Shown: positions 8,933-17,888 of the stretch, piece by piece
Numbering within the stretch: the first letter of the stretch is position 1
Layout of the letters: each line of letters starts with the position of its first letter
NCBI RefSeq assembly: GCF_002155965.1
Contig: NZ_MUMH01000102.1
Coordinates: 1-48,559 of the forward strand
DNA from: Allokutzneria sp. NRRL B-24872
Lineage (GTDB): Bacteria; Actinomycetota; Actinomycetes; Mycobacteriales; Pseudonocardiaceae
DNA length: 48,559 nt
Reading direction: 5' to 3'
Position numbers and translations under genes: made by a program
Notes under the pieces: model-generated
Seen by the model: the letters and a program-made list of their open reading frames with translations, nothing else
The model's database searches: none
What the model was told of the DNA's origin: nothing

Positions 8933-10306
8933 GTGACCGACACCTCCGCCGACCTCGTGATCCTCGGCGGCGGCTCGGGCGGGTACGCCTGCGCGTTCCG
9001 CGCGGCCGAGCTCGGCCTGTCCGTCGTCCTGGTGGAGAAGGACAAGCTCGGGGGGACCTGCCTGCACCGAGGCTGCATCCCGACGAAGGCCCTTCTGCAC
9101 GCGGCCGAGGTGGCCGACAACGCCCGCGAGGGTGACCAGTTCGGCGTGAAGAGCTCGCTCGCGGGCATCGACATGGCCGGGGTCAACTCGTACAAGGACG
9201 GCATCGTCGGCGGCCTGTACAAGGGACTGCAGGGCCTGGCCAAGGCCAACAAGGTCACCCTCGTCGAGGGCGCGGGCACCTTCGTCGGCCCGAACACCGT
9301 CGAGGTGAACGGCCAGCGCTACACCGGCAAGAACGTGGTGCTCGCGACCGGCTCCTACGCGAAGAGCCTGCCCGGCCTGGAGATCGGCGGCCGGATCATC
9401 ACCAGTGACCAGGCGCTCAACCTCGACTACGTGCCGCAGAAGGCGGTCGTGCTCGGCGGCGGCGTGATCGGCGTGGAGTTCGCCAGCGTCTGGCGCTCCT
9501 TCGGCGCCGAGGTCACCATCATCGAGGCGCTGCCCCGCCTGGTCCCGTCCGAGGACGAGTGGGCCTCCAAGCAGCTGGAGCGCGCCTTCCGCAAGCGCGG
9601 CATCACCTTCAAGACCGGCGTGCGCTTCAGCGGCGCCACCCAGACCGACACCGGGGTCCAGGTCAGCCTGGAGTCCGGCGAGTCCCTCGAAGCCGACGTG
9701 CTGCTGGTCGCGGTCGGCCGCGGCCCCAACAGCGCGGGCCACGGCTACGAGGAGGCGGGCGTGCAGATGGAGCGCGGCTTCGTCCTCACCGACGAGCGCC
9801 TGCGCACCAACCTGCCGGGCGTCTACGCCGTCGGCGACCTGGTGCCCGGCCTGCAGCTGGCGCACCGCGGTTTCCAGCAGGGCATCTTCATCGCCGAGGA
9901 CATCGCGGGCCAGAACCCCCGGGTCATCGACGAGGCGGGCATCCCGCGGGTGACCTACTGCAAGCCCGAGGTCGCCTCGGTCGGCCTCTCCGAGGCCCAG
10001 GCCAAGGAGAAGTACGGCGCCGGGGTGGAGACCTACCTCTACAACCTGGCGGGCAACGGCAAGAGCCAGATCCTCAAGACCGCGGGCGGCGTCAAGCTGG
10101 TCAAGGCCCCCGAGGGTCCCGTCGTCGGTATCACCCTGGTCGGCGAGCGCGTGGGCGAGCTCATCGGTGAGGCTCAGCTGATCTACAGCTGGGAGGCGTT
10201 CCCCGAGGACGTCGCCCCGCTCATCCACGCCCACCCGACCCAGAACGAAGCCCTTGGCGAGGCGTTCCTCGCCCTGGCCGGCAAGCCGCTGCACGTGCAC
10301 GGCTGA
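8933..10306 (+). CDS. lpdA: Dihydrolipoyl dehydrogenase (E3)
   Basis: A 457-residue flavoprotein disulfide reductase that reoxidises dihydrolipoamide on 2-oxoacid dehydrogenase complexes and GcvH, reducing NAD. The FAD site is [14 protein letters not shown]. The redox disulfide is Cys43/Cys48 in [14 protein letters not shown], and the NAD-site glycines are in [13 protein letters not shown]. The dimerisation domain carries the active-site pair His434/Glu439 in [11 protein letters not shown] 8933 has AGGAG 5 bases upstream. The E2 gene follows 59 bp later on the same strand, so the two probably form one unit. Confidence 0.97.
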   Translation: MTDTSADLVILGGGSGGYACAFRAAELGLSVVLVEKDKLGGTCLHRGCIPTKALLHAAEVADNAREGDQFGVKSSLAGIDMAGVNSYKDGIVGGLYKGLQGLAKANKVTLVEGAGTFVGPNTVEVNGQRYTGKNVVLATGSYAKSLPGLEIGGRIITSDQALNLDYVPQKAVVLGGGVIGVEFASVWRSFGAEVTIIEALPRLVPSEDEWASKQLERAFRKRGITFKTGVRFSGATQTDTGVQVSLESGESLEADVLLVAVGRGPNSAGHGYEEAGVQMERGFVLTDERLRTNLPGVYAVGDLVPGLQLAHRGFQQGIFIAEDIAGQNPRVIDEAGIPRVTYCKPEVASVGLSEAQAKEKYGAGVETYLYNLAGNGKSQILKTAGGVKLVKAPEGPVVGITLVGERVGELIGEAQLIYSWEAFPEDVAPLIHAHPTQNEALGEAFLALAGKPLHVHG

Positions 10307-10365
10307 CGTCGGCACGAAGCGAAGTCAGCCACACGAGCCACGAAAGCGCGAGGAGTCAGCGAGAG

Positions 10366-12102
10366 ATGGCCTTCTCAGTCCAGATGCCTGCCCTGGGGGA
10401 AAGTGTCACCGAAGGCACCGTCACCCGGTGGTTGAAGCAGGAGGGCGACCGGGTTGAGGTGGACGAGCCGTTGCTCGAAGTGTCCACCGACAAGGTCGAC
10501 ACCGAGATCCCCTCGCCAGCGGCGGGTGTGCTCCAGCGCATCGTCGTCGCCGAGGACGAGACCGTCGACGTGGGCGCCGAGCTCGCGGTGATCGGGGACG
10601 GCGACGGCGGGTCCGCCGAGTCCGCCCCGGAGCCGCAGGCGGCCTCCGCCCCGGAGCCCGAGTCCCAGCCTGAGCCGGAGCCCGCTCCCGCTCAGCAGGA
10701 GTCCGCCCCGGCCCCCGCCGCCCAGTCGGGCGGTTCGGCCGAGGGCACCGACGTGACCATGCCCGCGCTCGGTGAGAGCGTCACCGAGGGCACCGTCACC
10801 CGGTGGCTCAAGCAGGTCGGCGACACCGTCGCGGCCGACGAGCCGCTGCTGGAGGTCTCCACCGACAAGGTCGACACCGAGATCCCCTCGCCCGCCGCGG
10901 GGACCCTGCTGGAGATCGTCGTCGGCGAGGACGAGACCGTCGACGTGGGCGCGAAGCTCGCGGTGATCGGCAGCGCGGACGCCAAGCCTGCGGCCAAGGC
11001 CGAGGCCCCGGCGCCCACCCCGGCACCGGCCGCCCCGGAACCGGCCCCCAAGGCCGACGAGCCCAAGCCCGCTCCGGCGGCTCCGGCCCAGGCCCCCGCG
11101 CCTGCCGCCGCGCCCGCGCAGCAGGAGCAGGCCAGCACCAACGGTGACGGCGGCGGTTCGCCGTACGTCACGCCGCTGGTGCGCAAGCTGGCCGCGGAGC
11201 ACCAGATCGACCTCAACGCCCTGAAGGGCACCGGGGTCGGCGGCCGCATCCGCAAGCAGGACGTGCTCGCGGCGGTCGAGGAGGCCAAGGCGGCGAAGGC
11301 GGCTCCGGCCCCCGCGCCCGCCGCGGCGGCCCCGAAGTCCGCTCCGGCGGCTGCCCAGCCGTCGGCGCAGGCGCAGGCCCTGCGCGGCAAGACGGAGAAG
11401 CTGTCCCGCCCGCGCCAGGTCATCGCGCGCCGGATGCGGGAGTCGCTGCAGGCGACCGCGCAGCTGACCACCGTGGTCGAGGTGGACGTCACCAAGATCG
11501 CGCGGCTGCGCCAGCGGGCGAAGGCCCAGTTCGAGGCCCGCGAGGGCGTCAAGCTGTCCTTCCTGCCGTTCTTCGCCAAGGCGGCCGTCGAGGCGCTGAA
11601 GCAGCACCCGGTGCTCAACGCCGAGATCAACGAAGAGGCGAAGGAGGTCACCTACCACGCGGAGGAGAACCTCGTCATCGCCGTGGACACCGAGAAGGGC
11701 CTGATGGTCCCGGTGATCCACAACGCCGGTGATCTGAACATCGCGGGTCTGGCCCGCAAGATCGCCGACGTCGCCGAGCGCACCCGGACCAACAAGATCG
11801 GCCCGGACGAGCTCAGCGGTGGCACCTTCACCCTCACCAACACCGGCAGCCGCGGCGCGTTGTTCGACACGCCGATCTTCATGCCGCCGCAGGTGGGCAT
11901 CCTGGGCACCGGCGCGGTCGTCAAGCGCGCGGTCGTGGTGACCGACGAGTCGGGCGGCGACACCATCGCCATCCGCTCCATGGTCTACCTGGCCCTGTCC
12001 TACGACCACCGCCTGGTCGACGGTGCGGACGCCGCGCGCTTCCTCACCACGATCAAGCAGCGTCTCGAGGACGGTTCCTTCGAGGCCGACCTCGGCCTCT
12101 GA
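10366..12102 (+). CDS. sucB: Dihydrolipoyllysine-residue acyltransferase (E2) with two lipoyl domains
   Basis: A 578-residue E2 core enzyme. Lipoyl domain 1 (residues 1-78) has the lipoylated Lys43 in STDKVDTE. An Ala/Pro/Glu-rich linker follows. Lipoyl domain 2 (about 127-203) has Lys168 in an identical motif, then a longer Ala/Pro linker. The peripheral-subunit-binding domain is near 265-305 ([12 protein letters not shown]...[11 protein letters not shown]). The catalytic domain ends with YDHRLVDG, His548 and Asp552. The mycobacterial orthologue, variously named DlaT or SucB, is shared by pyruvate and other 2-oxoacid dehydrogenases. The name sucB follows the usual actinobacterial annotation; the true partner E1 is not in the window. 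It follows lpdA. Confidence 0.95.
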   Translation: MAFSVQMPALGESVTEGTVTRWLKQEGDRVEVDEPLLEVSTDKVDTEIPSPAAGVLQRIVVAEDETVDVGAELAVIGDGDGGSAESAPEPQAASAPEPESQPEPEPAPAQQESAPAPAAQSGGSAEGTDVTMPALGESVTEGTVTRWLKQVGDTVAADEPLLEVSTDKVDTEIPSPAAGTLLEIVVGEDETVDVGAKLAVIGSADAKPAAKAEAPAPTPAPAAPEPAPKADEPKPAPAAPAQAPAPAAAPAQQEQASTNGDGGGSPYVTPLVRKLAAEHQIDLNALKGTGVGGRIRKQDVLAAVEEAKAAKAAPAPAPAAAAPKSAPAAAQPSAQAQALRGKTEKLSRPRQVIARRMRESLQATAQLTTVVEVDVTKIARLRQRAKAQFEAREGVKLSFLPFFAKAAVEALKQHPVLNAEINEEAKEVTYHAEENLVIAVDTEKGLMVPVIHNAGDLNIAGLARKIADVAERTRTNKIGPDELSGGTFTLTNTGSRGALFDTPIFMPPQVGILGTGAVVKRAVVVTDESGGDTIAIRSMVYLALSYDHRLVDGADAARFLTTIKQRLEDGSFEADLGL

Positions 12103-12117
12103 TCACCCAGCACGACC

Positions 12118-12155
12118 GGAACGGCCCTCGGAGCACCAGCTCCGGGGGCCGTTCC
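12118..12155. terminator. Terminator after the E2 gene
   Basis: A 17-bp stem (GGAACGGCCCTCGGAGC pairing with 12139-12155, one G-T wobble) with loop ACCA. It lies 15 bp after the E2 stop and faces the convergent acyl-CoA oxidase gene. Confidence 0.8.
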
Positions 12156-12172
12156 CGTTCCTCCGTGGCGAG

Positions 12173-13972
12173 CTATCCGGCGACCAGCTCCAGGGGTGCG
12201 CTGCTGGTGATCGGGATGTCCTCCAGCACCTGCGCGGGCACGTCGAAGCCCTCGATCAGCGTGGTCATCCGCGGCGCGAGGTCCTCGAGCAGGGAGTTGA
12301 CCGTCTCGTGCAGGCTGCCGACGAGCTCGGCGGTGATGTGGCCCTCCACCAGCAGTGCGCCGGTGTGCGCCCCCAGGTAGTCCAGTGCGAAGAGCGTGCA
12401 GAGCAGGCGCAGCAGGGTCCTGGCGGTCGGGTCTCCCACCTCGTCGGCGGCGGCGAGGAACGCGTCGGTGGCCAGCAGCCTGGCGTAGGCCTCCGTCGCC
12501 TCGGTGGCCGGGCCGACCGCTCCGTTCCACCGCCGCAACGAGTCACCGCGCCGTTCCCGCCGCAGCGCGGTGTGCGCGCGGGCGTGCCAGATCCGGCTGA
12601 CCGCGGCGACCAGGTCGCGCAGGAACTCCGGGTCGGTCCACTCACCGGCGCCGGAGCGCTCGTGCTGGGCCGCCACCGTCGTGCGGTCGAACTCGAACAT
12701 CATCTCGGCACTGGCCTTGACCCAGATGACGAGGTTGTCACCCTCTGCGGTGATGGCACCCTCCAGGTCGTTGGCGAGCTCGCCGAGCCGGTTGGCCAGG
12801 AACAGCCCCTGCGCACCACAGCGCTCACGGCACTGGTCGAGGATGGCGCGCGACTGCCAGGTGATCCAGCCCTTGGAGATCGCCGCGAGGCGTTCGGCCT
12901 CGGCCACCGACGCCGGGTCGCGCTCGGCCCAGCGGGTCTCGACCCACCGGTGCAGGAAGGTCATCGCGTACGCGGTGGCGACGCCCTTGAGGAGCGGGGC
13001 GTGGTGGCTGCGGATGTCCGCGAGCGGCACCCTGCTGCCGGTCTTCGACCCGGCGATGGTCCGCAGGGTGGCGTAGCGGACCGCGATCACCAGCCCGGCC
13101 CTGGTGCCGCCGAGCGCGCTGGCGGTGAGGCACAGCTTTCCGACGGTGACGCGGGAGATGCTGCGCAGCACCCGCTTGCGGAGGCTGCCGTGGTCGCTGT
13201 CGAAGGAACCGTCGTCGTCGATGCGGCCGTGCTCGCTCTCCAGCAGCGCCTCCCTCGGCAGGCGCACGTGCCCGAAGGAGGTCAGGCAGTGGTCGATCGG
13301 GCTGCCGACGCGCTCGGGCAGCGGCTGGACGTGCACCCCCGGCAGGAATCCGCGCTCGTCCGACAACGGCACCAGGAACAGGAAGACGCCGTGGTCCTGG
13401 TCGTCGATGATCAGCCGGGCCGCGACCACCGCGCTCTTGGGGCCGCCGATGAGGCTGGTGTTGGGCATGAACTTCCGCGCGCCTGGCGACGGCGTGTGCA
13501 GGACGAATTCCGCGGTGGTGCGGTCGTACTCGGCCGTGGTCTCCAGCGCGATCACGTCGTTGCCGTGCGCGACTTCGGTGCACAGGAAGGTGCCGGTCCG
13601 CCGCAGGCTGGTGAAGTCGGCGAGTTCGCGCTTCGGGTTCGTGTCGTGGTCGAGCAGGCTGCCGAGGAAGAGGTTGTAGTGGATACCGGCGATGGTGGAG
13701 GTCGCCGGGTCGACCACGGCGGTCCACTCGTGCATGCTCGCCAGCTGGCGCGGGTCCGCTGCCAGCTCGGCGCCGTGTCCGACGGACTCCTGCAACGCCC
13801 GCAACCGCTCGTAGGAGCGCGCGACGCGCTGGTCCGGGTCGAGGCCCTCCGCTCGACGGAACACCTCCGTGGTGATGATCCGCCGCCACGGCAGGTGGAC
13901 GGTGTCCCGATCCGGACCGAACAGGGCTTCCGCGAGTGCGGAGGCGGTCGGATCGAGCGGGCTGTCGTTCAC
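12173..13972 (-). CDS. Acyl-CoA oxidase/dehydrogenase family flavoprotein
   Basis: A 599-residue protein. The block FLCTEVAHGNDVIALETTAEYD followed by FVLHTPSPGARKFMPN is the acyl-CoA oxidase form of the FAD/substrate-binding middle domain. The N-terminal helical domain has RVARSYERLRALQE and IHYNLFLGSLLDHD. The long C-terminal helical half, with CGAQGLFLANR and AEGDNLVIW, fits the oxidase C-terminal domains. It likely oxidises an acyl-CoA, or an acyl carrier thioester, to the 2-enoyl form. GTG 13972 overlaps the stop of the P450 gene as GTGA, so the pair is translationally coupled. The natural substrate is unknown. Confidence 0.86.
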   Translation of the reverse strand: MNDSPLDPTASALAEALFGPDRDTVHLPWRRIITTEVFRRAEGLDPDQRVARSYERLRALQESVGHGAELAADPRQLASMHEWTAVVDPATSTIAGIHYNLFLGSLLDHDTNPKRELADFTSLRRTGTFLCTEVAHGNDVIALETTAEYDRTTAEFVLHTPSPGARKFMPNTSLIGGPKSAVVAARLIIDDQDHGVFLFLVPLSDERGFLPGVHVQPLPERVGSPIDHCLTSFGHVRLPREALLESEHGRIDDDGSFDSDHGSLRKRVLRSISRVTVGKLCLTASALGGTRAGLVIAVRYATLRTIAGSKTGSRVPLADIRSHHAPLLKGVATAYAMTFLHRWVETRWAERDPASVAEAERLAAISKGWITWQSRAILDQCRERCGAQGLFLANRLGELANDLEGAITAEGDNLVIWVKASAEMMFEFDRTTVAAQHERSGAGEWTDPEFLRDLVAAVSRIWHARAHTALRRERRGDSLRRWNGAVGPATEATEAYARLLATDAFLAAADEVGDPTARTLLRLLCTLFALDYLGAHTGALLVEGHITAELVGSLHETVNSLLEDLAPRMTTLIEGFDVPAQVLEDIPITSSAPLELVAG

Positions 13973-15330
13973 AGTTCTCCTTGGTGGGCACGAGGGCGGA
14001 CAGGGGCGCGCCTGCGCATGCGAACGCGGCCGCCCTTCGCGGGCACGATGGTCACGGACATCAACCGCGCTCCTTCCAGCGGTCCCACCGGTTCCGGCAC
14101 GGCGACCCGGAGGACCTTCCTGAGCACGGTCTCGATCTCCAGTTGGGCCATGGCGGTGCCGATGCAGCGCCGCACGCCGCCGCCGAACGGGGTGAGCGAG
14201 TAGGGCTGGGCGGTCGTGTCCAGGTGGCGTTGCGGGTGGAAGGACCCCGGATCGGGCCAGAGCTCGGGGTCGAGATGGGTGACGGAGAACAACGAGGCGA
14301 CGAAGGCGTCCTTGGGCACCGGCCGCCCGCCCAGCTCGGTGTCCCGAGCGGCGGTGCGGATGGAGCTGTAGACCGCGGGCCGCAACCGCAGCGCCTCGGT
14401 GATGGTCGCCTTGAGCAGGGTGTCCGAGCCCGCGTCCAGATCGTCGATCAGGGCATCGCGCGCGACCGGGTTGTGCGCGAGGAAGTGGATCACCCAGGCG
14501 ATCGTGGTCGCGGTGGTCTCGTACCCGGCCATCACCAGCCCGGCGAGCTCGTCCCTGACCTCCTCGTCGGTCAGCCCGACGCCGTGCTCGTCCCGTGCCT
14601 CCAGCAGCAGGGACAGCACGTCCTCCGCTCCGGGGTCGGCGCGGCGGGCGCTGATCTCGGCCAGCAGCAGCGCGTGCACCGCGGCCCGGAGCCGGACGAA
14701 GCGCCCGCCCGGCGAGTACCGGCCGAGGTCGCGCTGGAGAGGTTTCGGCAGAGACAGAACGGTGAGATTCCCCATTCCGACGAACTCGTTCAAAGTGGCG
14801 GTGAACACCGCGAGCCGCACCGGGTCGCTCACGCCGAAGACAACGCGCAGGATGACCTCGATGGTCAACCTCTGCGCCCACGGGCGCACGGGGCCGCCAC
14901 CCTCACCGAGCAGTTCTGGCAATTCGGTCTCGACCGAAGTCTCAATTCGTTCCGACCACCGGGCTATGCGCTTGCCGTGAAAGGGCGGCAGCAGCAGCTT
15001 GCGGTTGCGCAGGTGCCGGGGCGGCGGGGTGCAGATCAGCGAGCCCGCGCCGACGGCCGGAGCGAGGAACGAGGCCGCATCACCGCCGACGAAACGGTCC
15101 TGATCAGTCAAAACGGCCTTGCTGCTCACCGGGTCGGTCGCGCACACCAGCGCGGCGCGGTAGGGGAACATGCGCAGCGAGAAAACCGGGCCGAGGCGTC
15201 GGCGCAACGAAAGTCCATATCCCTGCGGATTCGTCAGCATCCGCACCGTCTGAACAACACGTGGCGCACCGGCAGCCGGTGGAAAAATTTTCGGGTTCCA
15301 TCTCGGCTCAAGCGCGAAAGCATCACTCAT
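13969..15330 (-). CDS. Cytochrome P450
   Basis: A 453-residue soluble P450. The I-helix motif is MAGYETTATT, the K-helix ExxR is EALR, and the heme loop is FGGGVRRCIG with the iron ligand Cys389. The N-terminal region (FPPAAGAPRVVQTVRML) and the segment HLRNRKLLLPPFHGKR are like fatty-acid or terpene hydroxylase P450s of the CYP102/CYP110 kind. ATG 15330 has GAAGG 7 bases upstream. It is the first gene of a two-gene unit with the acyl-CoA oxidase, suggesting that both act on the same lipid-like acyl chain. No ferredoxin or reductase gene is nearby. The pair interrupts the E2-epimerase-lipB order seen in mycobacteria. Confidence 0.93.
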   Translation of the reverse strand: MSDAFALEPRWNPKIFPPAAGAPRVVQTVRMLTNPQGYGLSLRRRLGPVFSLRMFPYRAALVCATDPVSSKAVLTDQDRFVGGDAASFLAPAVGAGSLICTPPPRHLRNRKLLLPPFHGKRIARWSERIETSVETELPELLGEGGGPVRPWAQRLTIEVILRVVFGVSDPVRLAVFTATLNEFVGMGNLTVLSLPKPLQRDLGRYSPGGRFVRLRAAVHALLLAEISARRADPGAEDVLSLLLEARDEHGVGLTDEEVRDELAGLVMAGYETTATTIAWVIHFLAHNPVARDALIDDLDAGSDTLLKATITEALRLRPAVYSSIRTAARDTELGGRPVPKDAFVASLFSVTHLDPELWPDPGSFHPQRHLDTTAQPYSLTPFGGGVRRCIGTAMAQLEIETVLRKVLRVAVPEPVGPLEGARLMSVTIVPAKGGRVRMRRRAPVRPRAHQGEL

Positions 15331-15571
15331 TCGTTCACCTTCTTCCAGCAACCCTGCCCCCCGGAATGCGCACAACGTAACCCTCTGACTCCCATTTCCG
15401 ACACCAGGGAGGGGAAAATGCTTCACGTCATAAACGCCGTTCACACAATTCCCAGGCAACCGTGGTAGGACGGCTGGGCCGCCGGGCTCGCCGTGGCGGG
15501 TGCCGAGCCGGACATTCGATCTTGTGGGGTCGAGGTGTGCAAGGTGGTGGGTTGTTGGGGAACATCGGGGT

Positions 15572-16462
15572 ATGCGCGTTGTGATCGCCGGTTCGTCCGG
15601 CCTGATCGGCTCGGCCCTGATCCCGGTGCTGCGGCAGGCCGGGCACGAGGTGCTGCGCCTGGTTCGCCGCAAGCCCACCGCCCCTGACGAGCGGGGGTGG
15701 GACCCCTACGCGGGCAAGCTGGACGAGGGCGCACTGGACGGCGTGGACGCGGTCGTGAACCTCTGCGGGGCAGGCATCGGCGAGCGGCGGTGGACCGAGG
15801 AGCGCAAGAAGGCGCTGCTCAGCAGTCGTGTCGAGCCGACCCGCCTGCTGGCCGAGGCCGTTGCTGAGCGCAAGGTGCCGGTGCTGGTGAACGGCTCGGC
15901 GGTGGGCTTCTACGGCGACACCGGCTCCCGCGTGGTCGACGAGACCGCGACCGCCGGTGAGGGCTTCCTCGCCGATCTGTGCGAGCAGTGGGAGCACACG
16001 GCGGAGCGCGCGCAGATCGGCGGCGCACGGGTGGCGATGGTGCGCACGGGCCTGGTGCTCTCGCCCTCCGGCGGACTGCTCGGCCAGCTGAAGCCGCTGT
16101 TCTCGATGATGCTCGGCGGTCGGCTGGGCAGCGGTCAGCAGTACATGCCGTGGATCTCGCTGGACGACGAGGTCGGCGCGATCCGCTTCGTGCTGGAGAA
16201 CGAGTCGGTCAGCGGGCCGGTGAACCTCACGGGGCCGCTCCCGGTGACCAACGCGGAGTTCACCGCCGCGTTCGGCAAGGCGCTCGGTCGGCCCGCGCCG
16301 TGGGTGGTGCCCGGGTTCGCGCTGCGCCTGGCGCTGGGCGGTTTCGCCGACGAGGGCGCGTTGATCGGCCAGCGCGCCGTGCCCTCGGCGCTGGAGCGCG
16401 CGGGCTACGAGTTCCAGCACCCGACGCTCGACGCGGCCCTCGACGCAGCGGTGGACCGTTGA
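15572..16462 (+). CDS. TIGR01777 family epimerase (SDR39U1-type)
   Basis: A 296-residue extended SDR. The NAD(P) motif is VIAGSSGLIGSAL at the N-terminus. Family segments are VVNLCGAGIGERRWTEERK, SSRVEPTRLLAEAV, NGSAVGFYGDTG with the Tyr of the active site, and the C-terminal APWVVPGFALRLALG that ends TIGR01777 proteins. Its orthologue Rv2216 also precedes lipB. The biochemical role is not known. ATG 15572 is chosen because the glycine-rich motif starts right there; upstream sequence in frame is unlike the family. Confidence 0.9.
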   Translation: MRVVIAGSSGLIGSALIPVLRQAGHEVLRLVRRKPTAPDERGWDPYAGKLDEGALDGVDAVVNLCGAGIGERRWTEERKKALLSSRVEPTRLLAEAVAERKVPVLVNGSAVGFYGDTGSRVVDETATAGEGFLADLCEQWEHTAERAQIGGARVAMVRTGLVLSPSGGLLGQLKPLFSMMLGGRLGSGQQYMPWISLDDEVGAIRFVLENESVSGPVNLTGPLPVTNAEFTAAFGKALGRPAPWVVPGFALRLALGGFADEGALIGQRAVPSALERAGYEFQHPTLDAALDAAVDR

Positions 16463-17100
16463 CGGCTCCGTCCCGGCCCCTGCTCGCGACGGTCGGCGGA
16501 GTGCTCTTCGCCGCCTGCGTCGTCCTGGGCAGCCTGGTCGACACGCACCCGCCCAGCATCGACGTCTGGTTCGTCGAGGCGTTCCGCGGTGAGCACGACG
16601 AGCTGCTCGGCCGGATCATCAAGCCGGTCACCGACGTCTTCGGCCCCGCGCTCGCGTTGACGTTGATGGTCACGCTCGTCTTCGGCTTCGGCTACTACAC
16701 GGGGGTCGGCGACCGCGCCCGCGCCGGAGTGGTCGTGCGCGCGGCGCTCGTGCTCGGGCTGTCGTGGGCGGTCGTGCAGCTCAAGGCCGTGTTCACGCGC
16801 ACCCGGCCACGCGTCTTCCCGGGCGAGAGCTTCCCCAGCGGACACGTCACCGCCGTCACCGCCGTCGCAGTCACGGTCGTGGTGTTGATCGTGTGGAGCG
16901 GCCGCGAACTGGCGCGGTGGCTGCCCGGAGCACTGGCGTTCGTGGTGCTGCTGGCGGCCTCGTGCCGGGTGATGCTCGGCGTGCACTACCTGACCGACGT
17001 GATCGGCGCGTTCATGGGCGCGCTGGGCGTCGGGTTGCTCGTCTCAGCGGCCGTTTGGCCTCCTGGCAAGGGAGTACTGTCGAGGAGTGAGTCGTCCTGA
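16459..17100 (+). CDS. PAP2 superfamily phosphatase
   Basis: A 213-residue membrane protein with about six hydrophobic helices. It carries the three PAP2 motifs: [16 protein letters not shown] and [12 protein letters not shown] (the first residue of the last motif is usually Ser). Such enzymes remove phosphate from lipid phosphates at the membrane. The TTG start at 16459 overlaps the epimerase stop (TTGA), which gives the best fit to the start of the first helix. Its end overlaps the lipB start by 14 bp, so epimerase, PAP2 and lipB look like one operon. Confidence 0.86.
   Translation: MTAPSRPLLATVGGVLFAACVVLGSLVDTHPPSIDVWFVEAFRGEHDELLGRIIKPVTDVFGPALALTLMVTLVFGFGYYTGVGDRARAGVVVRAALVLGLSWAVVQLKAVFTRTRPRVFPGESFPSGHVTAVTAVAVTVVVLIVWSGRELARWLPGALAFVVLLAASCRVMLGVHYLTDVIGAFMGALGVGLLVSAAVWPPGKGVLSRSESS
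17075..17080 (+). promoter_or_regulatory. Possible -10 box for lipB
   Basis: TACTGT lies 6 bases before the lipB GTG, inside the end of the PAP2 gene. A GAGGA directly abuts the GTG, too close to work as a normal ribosome binding site. Confidence 0.32.
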
Positions 17101-17827
17101 CATCTCCTGCCGCGCCACGAGCGCTCCCGTCGAGGTCCGCCACCTCGGGTTGATCGACTACGTCGAGGCGTGGGACCTGCAACGCGAACTCGCCGAGGCG
17201 CGCGCCAACGACGAGGGTCCGGACCAGCTGCTGCTGCTGGAGCACCACTCCGTCTACACGGCGGGCAAGCGCACGCAGCCGGAGGACCGCCCGGACGACG
17301 GCACCCCGGTCGTCGAGGTGGACCGCGGCGGCAAGATCACCTGGCACGGGCCGGGGCAGCTGGTCGGCTACCCGCTGATCCGGCTGACCGACCCCGTCGA
17401 CGTCGTGAACTACGTGCGGCGGCTGGAGCAGGCGCTCATCGTGGTGTGCCGCGAGTCCTTCGGCCTCGACGTCGGCCGCGTCGAGGGGCGCAGCGGCGTC
17501 TGGCTGGCCGGGGACGCCACCCGTCAAGAGCGCAAGATCGCCGCGATCGGCATCCGGGTGCAGCGCGGCGTCACCATGCACGGCTTCTCGCTCAACTGCG
17601 AGCCCGACACCAAGGCCTTCGACCGGATCGTGCCGTGCGGCCTGACCGGCGTCGGCGTGACCTCGCTGTCGGAGGAGGTCGGCCGCCAGGTCACCGTCGC
17701 CGAGGCGCTGCCGCTGGCCGAGCGCGCCGTGCTGGCCGCCCTGGAAGGCGAGATCCAGGTCAGCGAGCTCAACATCGGCCGCACCGAGCCGACCGCTCCC
17801 GGCATCACCTTCGCGCTGCAGAACTAG
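17087..17827 (+). CDS. lipB: Octanoyl-[acyl carrier protein] : protein octanoyltransferase
   Basis: A 246-residue LipB. It moves octanoate from acyl carrier protein to lipoyl domains and acts just before LipA. Motifs are [28 protein letters not shown] with catalytic Lys150, SLNCEPD, and [14 protein letters not shown] with the acyl-carrying Cys184. Length is normal. Target proteins (E2 with two lipoyl domains, and the GcvT system) are in the same window. It is separated from lipA by about 6 kb of accessory genes, unlike in mycobacteria. Confidence 0.96.
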   Translation: MSRPDISCRATSAPVEVRHLGLIDYVEAWDLQRELAEARANDEGPDQLLLLEHHSVYTAGKRTQPEDRPDDGTPVVEVDRGGKITWHGPGQLVGYPLIRLTDPVDVVNYVRRLEQALIVVCRESFGLDVGRVEGRSGVWLAGDATRQERKIAAIGIRVQRGVTMHGFSLNCEPDTKAFDRIVPCGLTGVGVTSLSEEVGRQVTVAEALPLAERAVLAALEGEIQVSELNIGRTEPTAPGITFALQN

Positions 17828-17837
17828 ACGCTGAGAC

Positions 17838-17883
17838 ACTCCCTCTCTACTATTCCGGAATTACGGAACAGTAGAGGGGGAGT
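17838..17883 (+). promoter_or_regulatory. Hairpin that contains the ribosome binding site of the beta-lactamase gene
   Basis: ACTCCCTCTCTACT (17838-17851) pairs with 17870-17883 along 14 positions with one G-T wobble. TTCCG/CGGAA extends the stem inside, with loop GAATTA. The right arm contains GGGGGAG, the Shine-Dalgarno for the ATG at 17889. It may terminate lipB transcripts, hide the ribosome binding site, or both. Confidence 0.6.
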
Positions 17884-17888
17884 TCGGC

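Noticed and set aside
12023-14203. 726-residue plus-strand open frame opposite the acyl-CoA oxidase
   Set aside because: No domain motifs and an antisense-type composition; the minus-strand gene is well supported.
13973-14881. Extension of the acyl-CoA oxidase frame into the P450 gene (902 residues)
   Set aside because: Upstream residues are an Arg/Pro-rich shadow of the P450; GTG 13972 with its GTGA overlap gives the family N-terminus.
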